Assembly: GCA_050732635.1 (NCBI GenBank)
Contig: JBOHRE010000131.1
Span: forward strand, 1 to 7,303
DNA length: 7,303 nucleotides
Direction of reading: 5' to 3'
Source of the DNA: JBOHRE01 sp050732635
GTDB lineage: Bacteria; Gemmatimonadota; Gemmatimonadetes; Longimicrobiales; RSA9
Below, in pieces: positions 1 through 5,659 of this stretch (position 1 is the stretch's first letter; every line of letters begins with the position of its first letter). Both the position numbers and the translations under genes were made by a program. A model generated the notes under the pieces. The model did no database searches. It had not been told where the DNA came from and worked only from the letters and a program-made list of their open reading frames with translations.

Positions 1-848
1 GCCCAGGCGCCGCCGAGGACCGCGCCGATGCCGCCGGCGGCGATCGCGGCGAAGCCGCCGATGCCACCCAGCGCGAGCGCCGCCGCGGCGTCCAGCCCGC
101 GCGCCAGCAGTGCGTAATAGAAGAACGCGCTGATCAGCGTCCACATCGCGTAGAGTTCCCACATGTGCCCGAGGTAGCCGAGGATGGCCAGGCGGGTCTG
201 ACGGTGGCGCAGCACGGTGCCGACGAGCGCCCAGGAGAACGGGCGTCGCTCGAAGGGGAACGGGCCGGTGCGGTAGCCGGTGAGCACGAGCAGCGCCGCG
301 ATCACGGCGCCGGCCGACGCAGCCAGAATCACGGTGCGCGGCTCGGCGTCGGGCAGCGCCGCGATCAGGTACGGCGTCGCCTTGCCGATGGTGAGCGCGC
401 CGACGATCGTGCCGATCGCGAGCCCGCGCGCGGAGCGGAACCAGGTCGCGATCATCTTCATCGCCGGCGGATAGACGCCGGCCAGGAAGAAGCCGGTCAG
501 GAAGCGCAGCAGCAGTGCGGGCGCGAAGCCACCGGCCGCGAGCAAGGCGGCGTTCGCGGCGGCCCCGAGCAGCGCGGAGATGGCGAAGTACGGCCGCGCC
601 GGCACGATGTCGGCAAGGTTGAGGATGGCAGCCGTGGCGGTGCCGGCGACGAAGCCGAGCTGTACGGCTGTGGTGAGCGACGCCGCGGCCGCGGCATCGA
701 GCTCCCAGGCCGCCGCGAGCGCGGGCGAGACGGCGCTCGCCGTGAACCAGAGCGACATGCCGAGCAGCTCGGCCGCCGCGAGCAGCGCGAGCATGCTCCA
801 GCGGGCGCGCTCGGTGCGCGGCGTGGCCTCGGCAGCGACAATGGGCAT
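1..848 (-). CDS. Major facilitator superfamily transporter, N-terminal part (cut by left edge)
   Basis: An open frame on the minus strand starts at the ATG at 848-846 and is still open at base 1, giving 282 residues. The protein is very hydrophobic, with about seven or eight membrane helices visible (for example residues 17-36, 88-105 and 172-190). The stretch RFLTGFFLAGVYPPAMKM (115-132) followed by TWFRSARGLAIG (135-146) is typical of helices 4-5 of MFS permeases, and LNLADIVPAR (76-85) sits where loop 2-3 motif A lies. MFS proteins usually have about 400 residues and 12 helices, so roughly the last third is outside the window. The substrate cannot be told. The start is supported by GGAG five bases upstream. 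The gene diverges from arfB across 9 bases. Long plus-strand frames over this region are shadows of it. Confidence 0.9.
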   Translation of the reverse strand, partial: MPIVAAEATPRTERARWSMLALLAAAELLGMSLWFTASAVSPALAAAWELDAAAAASLTTAVQLGFVAGTATAAILNLADIVPARPYFAISALLGAAANAALLAAGGFAPALLLRFLTGFFLAGVYPPAMKMIATWFRSARGLAIGTIVGALTIGKATPYLIAALPDAEPRTVILAASAGAVIAALLVLTGYRTGPFPFERRPFSWALVGTVLRHRQTRLAILGYLGHMWELYAMWTLISAFFYYALLARGLDAAAALALGGIGGFAAIAAGGIGAVLGGAW

Positions 849-860
849 GGAGGCTCCATG
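846..860. promoter_or_regulatory. Palindromic divergent start region with a Shine-Dalgarno on each strand
   Basis: The 15 bases CATGGAGGCTCCATG are a perfect inverted repeat apart from the central base at 853. The left CAT is the complement of the transporter start codon and the right ATG is the first start codon of arfB. The 9 bases between them, GGAGGCTCC, hold GGAGG for the plus-strand gene and GGAG for the minus-strand gene. Promoters for each gene must therefore lie inside the other coding region. The sequence is read directly; any regulatory effect is inference. Confidence 0.7.
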
Positions 861-1292
861 ATGGACGGCGATGGCGTGCGGATCAACGCCGAGCTGACGA
901 TCCCGCTGAGCGCGCTCGAGCTGCGCGCCACGCGCGCGGGCGGCCCGGGCGGCCAGCACGTCAACACGTCGTCGACGCGCATCGAGCTGCGCTGGGACGT
1001 CAGCGCGTCGCCTGCGCTGTCAGAGGAGCAACGTGGCCGCCTCCTGACCCGACTCGCCTCGCGCCTGCACGGTACGGGCGTGCTGCGGCTGGTCGCGAGC
1101 CGCAGCCGTAGCCAGCATCAGAACCGCGAGGCCGCGCTGGCGCGGCTGCAGCAGGTGGTCGCCGCCGCGCTCGAGCCCGAGAAGCCGCGCCGCAAGACGC
1201 GCCCGCCGCGCGCGTCGAAGGAAGCACGGCTGGAGGCGAAGAAGCGGCGCGGCGAACGCAAACGTCAGCGTCGCAAGGTCGAGCCGGAATAG
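858..1292 (+). CDS. arfB: Alternative ribosome-rescue factor ArfB (YaeJ-type peptidyl-tRNA hydrolase)
   Basis: The 144-residue protein has the release-factor catalytic motif GPGGQHVN (residues 29-36, GGQ at 31-33) followed by TSSTRIELRWDV. It also has the family block NREAALARL (89-97) and a long, strongly basic tail (about 109-141, with PRRKTRPPRASKEARLEAKK). In known ArfB the tail enters the empty mRNA channel of a ribosome stalled on a truncated message, and the GGQ domain hydrolyses the peptidyl-tRNA. Length and order match E. coli YaeJ (140 aa). The start is the ATG at 858, or the adjacent ATG at 861; both follow GGAGG at 849-853. An in-frame ATG at 165 gives a longer frame, but its first part is antisense to the transporter and is rejected. 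It lacks the codon-recognition domains of RF1 and RF2. Confidence 0.93.
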   Translation: MMDGDGVRINAELTIPLSALELRATRAGGPGGQHVNTSSTRIELRWDVSASPALSEEQRGRLLTRLASRLHGTGVLRLVASRSRSQHQNREAALARLQQVVAAALEPEKPRRKTRPPRASKEARLEAKKRRGERKRQRRKVEPE

Positions 1293-1336
1293 GGGTAGCG
1301 TCGCCCCGCTGTCTAGCGTGGTGACACCCCACTTGC

Positions 1337-1948
1337 TCAGGCGGCGAAGGCGGTGGCGCCGGTGCCGGCCATCATGGCCTCGAAGCTGAAGAACAGATCA
1401 GGATCGAGCACCGTGCCGCACTCGACGCGCATGACGGCGAGCGCCTCGGCGGGCTGCAGTGCGGTGTGGTAGCTGCGCTCGCTGGTGAGCGCGTCGAACA
1501 CATCGGCCACGCAGAGGATGCGCGCGGCGAGCGGGATCTCCGTGCCGCGCAGCCGGTCCGGGTAGCCGCAGCCGTCCCAGTGCTCGTGATGGTGGCGGAT
1601 CGTCTGGCGCACGATGCGCGGCAGTCCGAGCCCCGCGACCATCCGTTCGCCGGTCACAGGGTGGCGGCGGACCAGGTCCCATTCGGTGTCACTGAGTGGG
1701 CCGGGCTTGCCGAGCACGTGGGGCGGGACGCGCAGCTTGCCGACGTCGTGCAGCAGCGCGGCGACGCGGATTGCGTCGACGAAGAGCTGGCCGCAGTCGA
1801 CGCTGCGCGCAAGCGCCTCGCTGAACCGCGCCACGTTCGTGGCGTGGCCGGTCAGGTGTGGGTCCCAGGCTTCGAGCCGGGACACCCAATCGTCCCAGCG
1901 AAGGATCTCATCGCGGCCGAACAGGTCGGCCTCGTGGCGTAGCTCCAT
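1337..1948 (-). CDS. Stand-alone HD-GYP domain cyclic-di-GMP phosphodiesterase
   Basis: The 203-residue protein is almost entirely an HD-GYP domain. Visible metal and signature motifs are TGHATNVARFSEALA (H35), the HD pair in LLHDVGKL (H67, D68), RRHPVTGERM (H96), HHHEHWDGCGYP (119-130, with the GYP at 128-130) and ADVFDALTSERSY (148-160). Proteins of this class hydrolyse cyclic di-GMP to pGpG or GMP in the cytoplasm and so lower a second messenger that controls motility and biofilm. All the main ligand positions and the GYP are kept, so activity is likely. The 28-residue leader is too short for a receiver or PAS sensor, so input must come from expression or a partner. The start at 1948 has GAGG six bases upstream. 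It converges on arfB with 44 bases between stops and diverges from the amidohydrolase operon. Confidence 0.92.
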   Translation of the reverse strand: MELRHEADLFGRDEILRWDDWVSRLEAWDPHLTGHATNVARFSEALARSVDCGQLFVDAIRVAALLHDVGKLRVPPHVLGKPGPLSDTEWDLVRRHPVTGERMVAGLGLPRIVRQTIRHHHEHWDGCGYPDRLRGTEIPLAARILCVADVFDALTSERSYHTALQPAEALAVMRVECGTVLDPDLFFSFEAMMAGTGATAFAA

Positions 1949-2113
1949 GGGGGGCCTCGCGACACGGTTTGACGAAGATCCGGGGGGGAGTGCCGGCCTT
2001 GTCTGCGAATGACGATCCGGGCCCGGCGGTGGTCACATCGGCCGGCCACCCTTGCGCCGCCCCGCCGCCGTCGACCTACTTCAACAGGCGTCCCCCCAAC
2101 CCGATCGCAGGCA
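1949..2113. promoter_or_regulatory. Divergent intergenic region, presumed promoters of HD-GYP gene and amidohydrolase operon
   Basis: This 165-base gap separates two divergent genes, so promoters for both should lie here or just inside the genes. I find no convincing -35/-10 pair on either strand; TTGCGC at 2052 with TACTTC 19 bases further is a weak plus-strand candidate. Notable bases are a G6 run (1949-1954) against the HD-GYP start, a G7 run (1982-1988), the 8-base palindrome GGCCGGCC (2040-2047), and a C6 run (2092-2097) just before the amidohydrolase start. A near-repeat GATCCGGG occurs at about 1977 and 2014. No operator can be named. Confidence 0.35.
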
Positions 2114-3208
2114 ATGACACGATTCGCGCCGTTGCTGCTGCTGGTGCTCGTCGGTACGACGCCGGCCGCGGCGCAGGAAATGTCCTTCGAGGAGTACACA
2201 CCGCCGTCGACGCTGGTCGTGCCGGAGCACCCGGTGCGACGCGCGCGCTTCCCGTTCATCGATGTGCACAGCCACCACCGCCGGATCACGCCCGAGTATC
2301 TGGACTGGGTGGTGGCCGCCATGGACGCGATGAACATGCGTGCGCTGGTCAACCTGAGCGGCGGCACGGGCGAGCGGCTGGCCGAGACGGTGCGCGCGAT
2401 GAACGAGCGGCACCCCGGCCGCTTCATCGTCTTCGCCAACCTGGACTTCGAGGGGATCGATGATCCAGCGTGGGGCGAGCGGGCGGCCGCGCAGCTCGAG
2501 CGCGACGTCGCCAACGGCGCACGGGGGCTGAAGATCTTCAAGGGCCTCGGCATGAGCCTGCGCGATGAAGCCGGTCGGCGCATCCCGGTCGATGACCCGC
2601 GCTTCGATCCGGTCTGGCGCAAGGCCGGCGAGCTGGGCATAGCGGTACTGATCCACAGCGCGGACCCGGCGCCGTTCTGGCAGCCGCACGACGCGAACAA
2701 CGAGCGCTGGCTGGAGCTGAAGGAGATCCCGTCGCGCTACCGTCCGCCGGACGAATACCCGCCGTTCGAGCAGATCGTGGGCGAGCAGCACGAGGTCTTC
2801 CGCCGGCACCCCGGCACCACGTTCATCAACGCGCACCTGGGCTGGTTCGGCAACGATCTGGGACGGTTGGGCGAGCTGATGGACGAGCTGCCGAACATGT
2901 ACACGGAGATCGGCGCCGTACTTGCCGAGCTGGGTCGCCAGCCGCGCTTCGCGCGCGAGTGGTTCATCCGCTATCAGGATCGCGTGCTGTTCGGCAAGGA
3001 CGCGTGGGCGCCCGACGAATACCCCTACTACTTCCGCACGCTCGAAACCGCTGACGAGTACTTCGACTACTACCGCCGGCGCCACGCGTTCTGGAAGCTG
3101 TACGGCCTCGACCTGCCCGACGAGGTGCTGCGCAAGCTGTACTACGAGAACGCGGAGCGCATCATTTTGAGGGGCGGGCGCGGGGGCGGGGGCGGGGGTA
3201 CCAACTGA
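2114..3208 (+). CDS. Exported amidohydrolase-2 family metal-dependent hydrolase
   Basis: The 364-residue protein starts with a Sec signal peptide (MTRFAPLLLLVLVGTTPAAA, likely cut after residue 20) and then a TIM-barrel hydrolase of the amidohydrolase-2 type. Expected metal ligands are visible: DVHSH (D50, H52, H54) at the end of strand 1, IHS (H181), NAHLGW (H241) and the catalytic Asp in LFGKDAW (D296). A Lys pair in LKIFK (140, 143) precedes H181. The family cleaves or decarboxylates varied small substrates, so no specific substrate is assigned. The start at 2114 is preferred because it places the signal peptide at the N-terminus; the in-frame ATG at 2009 would add an Arg/Pro-rich leader of 35 residues. 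The ribosome site is poor (AGG two bases from the ATG). The C-terminus is an odd Gly-rich tail encoded by the G tract at 3171-3198. It is followed by the Ntn hydrolase gene after 13 bases. Confidence 0.88.
   Translation: MTRFAPLLLLVLVGTTPAAAQEMSFEEYTPPSTLVVPEHPVRRARFPFIDVHSHHRRITPEYLDWVVAAMDAMNMRALVNLSGGTGERLAETVRAMNERHPGRFIVFANLDFEGIDDPAWGERAAAQLERDVANGARGLKIFKGLGMSLRDEAGRRIPVDDPRFDPVWRKAGELGIAVLIHSADPAPFWQPHDANNERWLELKEIPSRYRPPDEYPPFEQIVGEQHEVFRRHPGTTFINAHLGWFGNDLGRLGELMDELPNMYTEIGAVLAELGRQPRFAREWFIRYQDRVLFGKDAWAPDEYPYYFRTLETADEYFDYYRRRHAFWKLYGLDLPDEVLRKLYYENAERIILRGGRGGGGGGTN
3171..3198 (+). other. G-quadruplex-forming tract at the amidohydrolase 3' end
   Basis: Five G runs of 4, 3, 5, 5 and 5 bases are separated by spacers of 1, 3, 1 and 1 bases on the coding strand, which fits the standard four-tract quadruplex pattern with very short loops. 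The tract encodes the Gly-rich end of the amidohydrolase and lies 23 bases before the start codon of the next gene, just ahead of its ribosome binding site. Folding in mRNA could slow ribosomes or affect downstream translation, but that is inference. Confidence 0.7.
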
Positions 3209-3214
3209 AGAGGA
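3208..3214 (+). promoter_or_regulatory. Ribosome binding site of the Ntn hydrolase gene
   Basis: AAGAGGA begins at the last base of the amidohydrolase stop codon and ends 7 bases before the ATG at 3222. It fixes that start, which also opens a good signal peptide, and supports co-translation within one transcript. Confidence 0.7.
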
Positions 3215-3221
3215 TGCTGCT

Positions 3222-4901
3222 ATGCGTCTACGAGGATTGGTGCTTGCCCTGGCGATGCTGGCGATGAGCACCCCGACAGTGGCACAGGAGACTGTGCGAC
3301 CGAGCACGGTCGCGGGACGGTCGACCGTGTACGCGCCGCGCGGCGTGATCGCGACCAGCCAGCCGCTGGCGAGCGCCGCGGGGCTCGCCGTGCTGCAGGC
3401 CGGCGGTAATGCGATCGATGCGGCGGTCACCGCGGCCGCTGTGCTGAACGTGGTCGAGCCGCACATGACGGGGATGGGCGGCGACATGTTCGCGATCGTC
3501 TGGTCGGCGCAGCAGCAGCGGCTGCTGGGGCTGAACGCGAGTGGCCGCGCGGGCGCCGGGATGAGCGCCGCTGAGCTGCGCCGCCGCGGGCACCGCAGCG
3601 TGCCAGGGAGTGGCGCCGAGGCCATCACCGTGCCGGGCGCGCTCTCCGGCTGGGCCGCGCTGCTGGACAGCCTCGGCACGATCTCGCTGGCCGAGGCGCT
3701 GGCGCCGGCGATCCGCATCGCCGAGGAGGGCTTCCCCGTCACGCCGGTCATCGCCGAGGACTGGGCCGACCAGGTGGAGAAGCTGCAGAGCGACGCGGGC
3801 GCGCGTGCAGCGCTGCTGATCGACGGTGCGCGCGCACCCCGTGCCGGCGAGTGGTTCCGCAACCCGGACATCGCGCGCACGTTCCGCCGGGTCGGCGAGC
3901 ACGGGCCCAGCGTGCTCTACGGTGGTGAGCTCGGGGCGCGCATCGCCGAGCACGTCGCGTCGCTCGGCGGGTTCCTGACGCGCGAGGATTTCGCGCGCCA
4001 CCGCGCAGACTGGGTCGAGCCGATCTCCGCGCGGTTCCGTGGCCACACGGTCTGGGAGCTGCCGCCGAACGGCCAGGGCATCGCCGCACTCGAGATGCTG
4101 CGCATTCTCGAGCCGCTCGACCTTGCCGCGATGGGGCACAACAGCGCCCGCTACCTGCACCACCTCATCGAGGCGAAGAAGCTGGCCTACGCCGATCTCG
4201 CCCGCTACGTCGGCGACCCGGAGCACATGACGGTCGATCCGCTTCGCCTGCTCGCGGATGATTTCATCAGTACGCGGCGCTCTGCGCTGGACCCGGATCG
4301 CGCGGCGTCGCGCGCGGACCCGGGCGAGGCCATCACATCGAGCGAAACCATCTACCTGGCCGCCGCCGATACGGAAGGCAACATGGTCTCGTTCATCAAC
4401 AGCGTCTTCTCCGCGTTCGGCTCGGGTGTCGTCGTGCCCGGCACCGGCTTCGCACTGCAGAACCGCGGTGCGGGCTTCACGCTCGAGCCGGACCGCGCGA
4501 ACACCGTGGCGCCCGGCAAGCGTCCGTTCCACACAATCATCCCGGCCTTTGTCACGCGCCCGGATGCGCGCGGTGCGGAGCAGCCCTGGCTCGCGTTTGG
4601 CGTGATGGGCGGCGCGATCCAGCCGCAGGGCCACGTGCAGGTGCTGCTGAACCTGCTGGTCTTTGACATGCAGCTGCAGCAGGCGATCGACGCGCCGCGG
4701 TTCCGCCACTTCGATGGGCTGCGCGTCGCGCTCGAGCCGCCCATTGGCGACGCCGTACGGGACGCGCTGGCCACCATGGGCCACGACGTGCTCGAGCTGC
4801 GCCGCGGCTCGGCCGGTGGCGCACAGGCGGTCATGCGACTCGAGCGCGGCTGGGCCGCAGCCTCCGATCCGCGCAAGGATGGACTCGCAATCGGGCACTG
4901 A
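3222..4901 (+). CDS. ggt: Exported gamma-glutamyltransferase-family Ntn hydrolase (YwrD-like, non-canonical substrate site)
   Basis: The 559-residue protein has a Sec signal peptide (about residues 1-22, ending TVAQ) and the full two-part fold of the gamma-glutamyltransferase family, which self-cleaves into large and small subunits. Landmarks are AGGNAIDAA (60-68), EPHMTGMGGDMF (79-90), PNGQG, the cleavage/nucleophile region SSETIYLAAADTEGN with T376 in the nucleophile position, FGSGVVVPGTGF (399-410) and GVMGG (460-464). Cleavage before T376 would leave a small subunit of 184 residues. Residues that hold the glutamate group in E. coli GGT appear replaced: R114 by S107, Q430 by R415, D433 by G418, and S462/S463 by H437/T438. 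The segment between QNRGAGF and KRPF is short, so the lid loop is mostly missing. This looks like the YwrD-type branch, so action on glutathione should not be assumed. It lies 13 bases after the amidohydrolase and shares one base with the next gene. Confidence 0.88.
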   Translation: MRLRGLVLALAMLAMSTPTVAQETVRPSTVAGRSTVYAPRGVIATSQPLASAAGLAVLQAGGNAIDAAVTAAAVLNVVEPHMTGMGGDMFAIVWSAQQQRLLGLNASGRAGAGMSAAELRRRGHRSVPGSGAEAITVPGALSGWAALLDSLGTISLAEALAPAIRIAEEGFPVTPVIAEDWADQVEKLQSDAGARAALLIDGARAPRAGEWFRNPDIARTFRRVGEHGPSVLYGGELGARIAEHVASLGGFLTREDFARHRADWVEPISARFRGHTVWELPPNGQGIAALEMLRILEPLDLAAMGHNSARYLHHLIEAKKLAYADLARYVGDPEHMTVDPLRLLADDFISTRRSALDPDRAASRADPGEAITSSETIYLAAADTEGNMVSFINSVFSAFGSGVVVPGTGFALQNRGAGFTLEPDRANTVAPGKRPFHTIIPAFVTRPDARGAEQPWLAFGVMGGAIQPQGHVQVLLNLLVFDMQLQQAIDAPRFRHFDGLRVALEPPIGDAVRDALATMGHDVLELRRGSAGGAQAVMRLERGWAAASDPRKDGLAIGH

Positions 4902-5158
4902 TGGCTTCCGGAGTCTGGCTCTCGCTTTCCGTTCTTGCCGTCTTCGCCGGCGCCCTCGCCGTGCGTCGCAGCCGCTCCGTGCGTAAAACCGGCAGGCCGC
5001 GTCTCACCGACGACATGATCCGCCAGCTCGAGCATCGCGGCTCGGTCTGGCTCGAGCACGACGAGCCGCTCGACCTGGACGTGATCCGGGCGGAGGAGGA
5101 GCGCTTCTGGCGCGAGGAGGAGTGGCGGGCCGAGGACGCGGAAGAGGAGTCGTGGTGA
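4901..5158 (+). CDS. Small single-pass membrane protein of unknown function
   Basis: This 85-residue protein is not one I recognise by name. Residues 4-21 form one hydrophobic helix, followed by an Arg/Lys-rich stretch (22-32) that predicts a cytoplasmic C-terminus. The tail then reads LTDDMIRQLEHRG and DEPLDLDVIRAEEERFW and ends in a very acidic, Trp-containing segment (about 63-85). Its ATG shares the A of the preceding TGA (TGATG at 4899-4903), and no good Shine-Dalgarno lies at the usual distance; AAGGA is about 20 bases upstream. Translation is therefore probably by termination-reinitiation from the Ntn hydrolase gene. Codon use and the ordered hydrophobic/basic/acidic layout support a real gene. 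A role as a partner or anchor of the exported enzymes is possible, but the tail is predicted to be on the opposite side of the membrane from them. Confidence 0.7.
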   Translation: MASGVWLSLSVLAVFAGALAVRRSRSVRKTGRPRLTDDMIRQLEHRGSVWLEHDEPLDLDVIRAEEERFWREEEWRAEDAEEESW

Positions 5159-5160
5159 CG

Positions 5161-5265
5161 GCACGAGCACGCCGAGGACGCCGAGAAAAAAACATCAAAA
5201 AATTTGGTGCTGCGTCGCGTTGGCGATACTCCGCTGAACCTCTGCGTGCCCTGCGCTCCCTGCGG
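5161..5265. repeat. Inverted pair of 9-base-period arrays around an A/T-rich core
   Basis: The left part repeats a 9-base unit (CGCCGAGGA, CGCCGAGAA; preceded by a weaker GCACGAGCA). The right part repeats the same kind of unit on the other strand (CTCTGCGTG, CCCTGCGCT, CCCTGCGGT). Pairing 5169-5185 with 5240-5256 gives 12 of 17 complementary positions. Between them lies an A-rich then A/T stretch (5186-5205), striking in this GC-rich window. The element fills the convergent gap between the small membrane protein and the pterin dehydratase, and its right end is 5 bases from the dehydratase stop. It resembles short interspersed intergenic repeats I associate with high-GC environmental genomes; I cannot confirm copies elsewhere. 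Confidence 0.6.
5185..5206 (-). terminator. Possible minus-strand transcription terminator tract
   Basis: Read on the minus strand, two T runs of six and seven bases follow the end of the pterin dehydratase gene by about 65 bases. The hairpin just before them is weak; the stronger pairing is between repeat arms that flank the T runs. It could end the sdh-to-dehydratase transcript, but the geometry is not that of a classic intrinsic terminator. Confidence 0.3.
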
Positions 5266-5270
5266 TTGAT

Positions 5271-5636
5271 TCAATCCGCGCGCGCCTGCACTGCCAGCTC
5301 GTCGTAGATACGGTCGGTCTTCGCGGCCATGACGAAGTCGTTGTGGTGCAGGCCGCGGATCGCGTGCGTCCACCAGTTCACGGTGACGCGGCCCCACTCG
5401 GTCAGCAGTGCGGGATGGTGGCCCTCGGCCTCGGCAATGTCGCCCACGCGGTTGGTGAACTCGAGGGCCTGCACGAAGTCGGGGAAGCGAAATTCGCGTT
5501 GCAGCCGATCGGCGTCCTCGCGCTCGAGGATCTGCCATTTCGGAACCTGCCGCAGGAGCTCTGCCCGCTCTTCGGGGTTTACGCGCGGCGAGTCAGGGCG
5601 GCACGCTTCGCAGGTCGCATCGGCCAGGGCGCTCAT
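5271..5636 (-). CDS. phhB: Pterin-4a-carbinolamine dehydratase
   Basis: The 121-residue protein carries the family active-site pattern EGHHP (71-75) followed by WWTHAIRGLHHNDF (88-101), giving the catalytic His residues H73, H74 and H91. The enzyme dehydrates 4a-hydroxytetrahydrobiopterin so that the pterin cofactor of aromatic amino acid hydroxylases can be regenerated. In bacteria without such a hydroxylase its role is unclear, and no hydroxylase is visible here. The N-terminus CEACRPDSPRV (9-19), with a CxxC pair, is common in bacterial members. The start at 5636 is set by a perfect AGGAGG five bases upstream; the longer frame from 5744 would run back through the TPR gene. It sits 23 bases after the TPR-like gene and is the last gene of the sdh operon, in the cytoplasm. 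Confidence 0.93.
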   Translation of the reverse strand: MSALADATCEACRPDSPRVNPEERAELLRQVPKWQILEREDADRLQREFRFPDFVQALEFTNRVGDIAEAEGHHPALLTEWGRVTVNWWTHAIRGLHHNDFVMAAKTDRIYDELAVQARAD

Positions 5637-5641
5637 GAGTA

Positions 5642-5647
5642 CCTCCT
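5642..5647 (-). promoter_or_regulatory. Consensus Shine-Dalgarno of the pterin dehydratase gene
   Basis: AGGAGG on the minus strand lies five bases before the ATG at 5636. It decides that start over an in-frame upstream start at 5744 and lies in the 23-base gap after the TPR-like gene. Confidence 0.8.
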
Positions 5648-5659
5648 GAGAAGAAACGG

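Noticed and set aside
165..857. Plus-strand extension of the arfB frame upstream of the ATG at 858
   Set aside because: It is antisense to a clear MFS transporter and its translation is Arg/Gly/Glu-rich shadow sequence without family features; the palindrome supplies the proper start at 858.
1292..1330. Possible terminator between arfB and the HD-GYP gene (GGGGT/ACCCC outer pair, AGCG/CGCT inner pair)
   Set aside because: Arms are only 4-5 bases, loops are long and there is no T run on either strand, so it is not better than chance for this composition.
2009..2113. Upstream ATG for the amidohydrolase adding 35 residues
   Set aside because: It would bury the signal peptide behind an Arg/Pro-rich leader; the ATG at 2114 gives a normal exported protein.
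2081..3880. 599-residue minus-strand open frame opposite the amidohydrolase and Ntn hydrolase
   Set aside because: Long antisense frames are expected at this GC level; its composition is low-complexity Ala/Arg/Val and it crosses two well-supported genes and their junction.
3228..4898. 556-residue minus-strand open frame opposite the Ntn hydrolase
   Set aside because: It mirrors the real gene almost end to end, has no recognisable domain, and is rich in Arg, His and Ala as antisense frames of GC-rich genes usually are.
4352..5538. Overlapping minus-strand frames across the small membrane protein, the repeat and the pterin dehydratase
   Set aside because: They cross gene ends and the A/T-rich repeat core and lack any motif; the pterin dehydratase and the TGATG-coupled membrane protein explain the region better.
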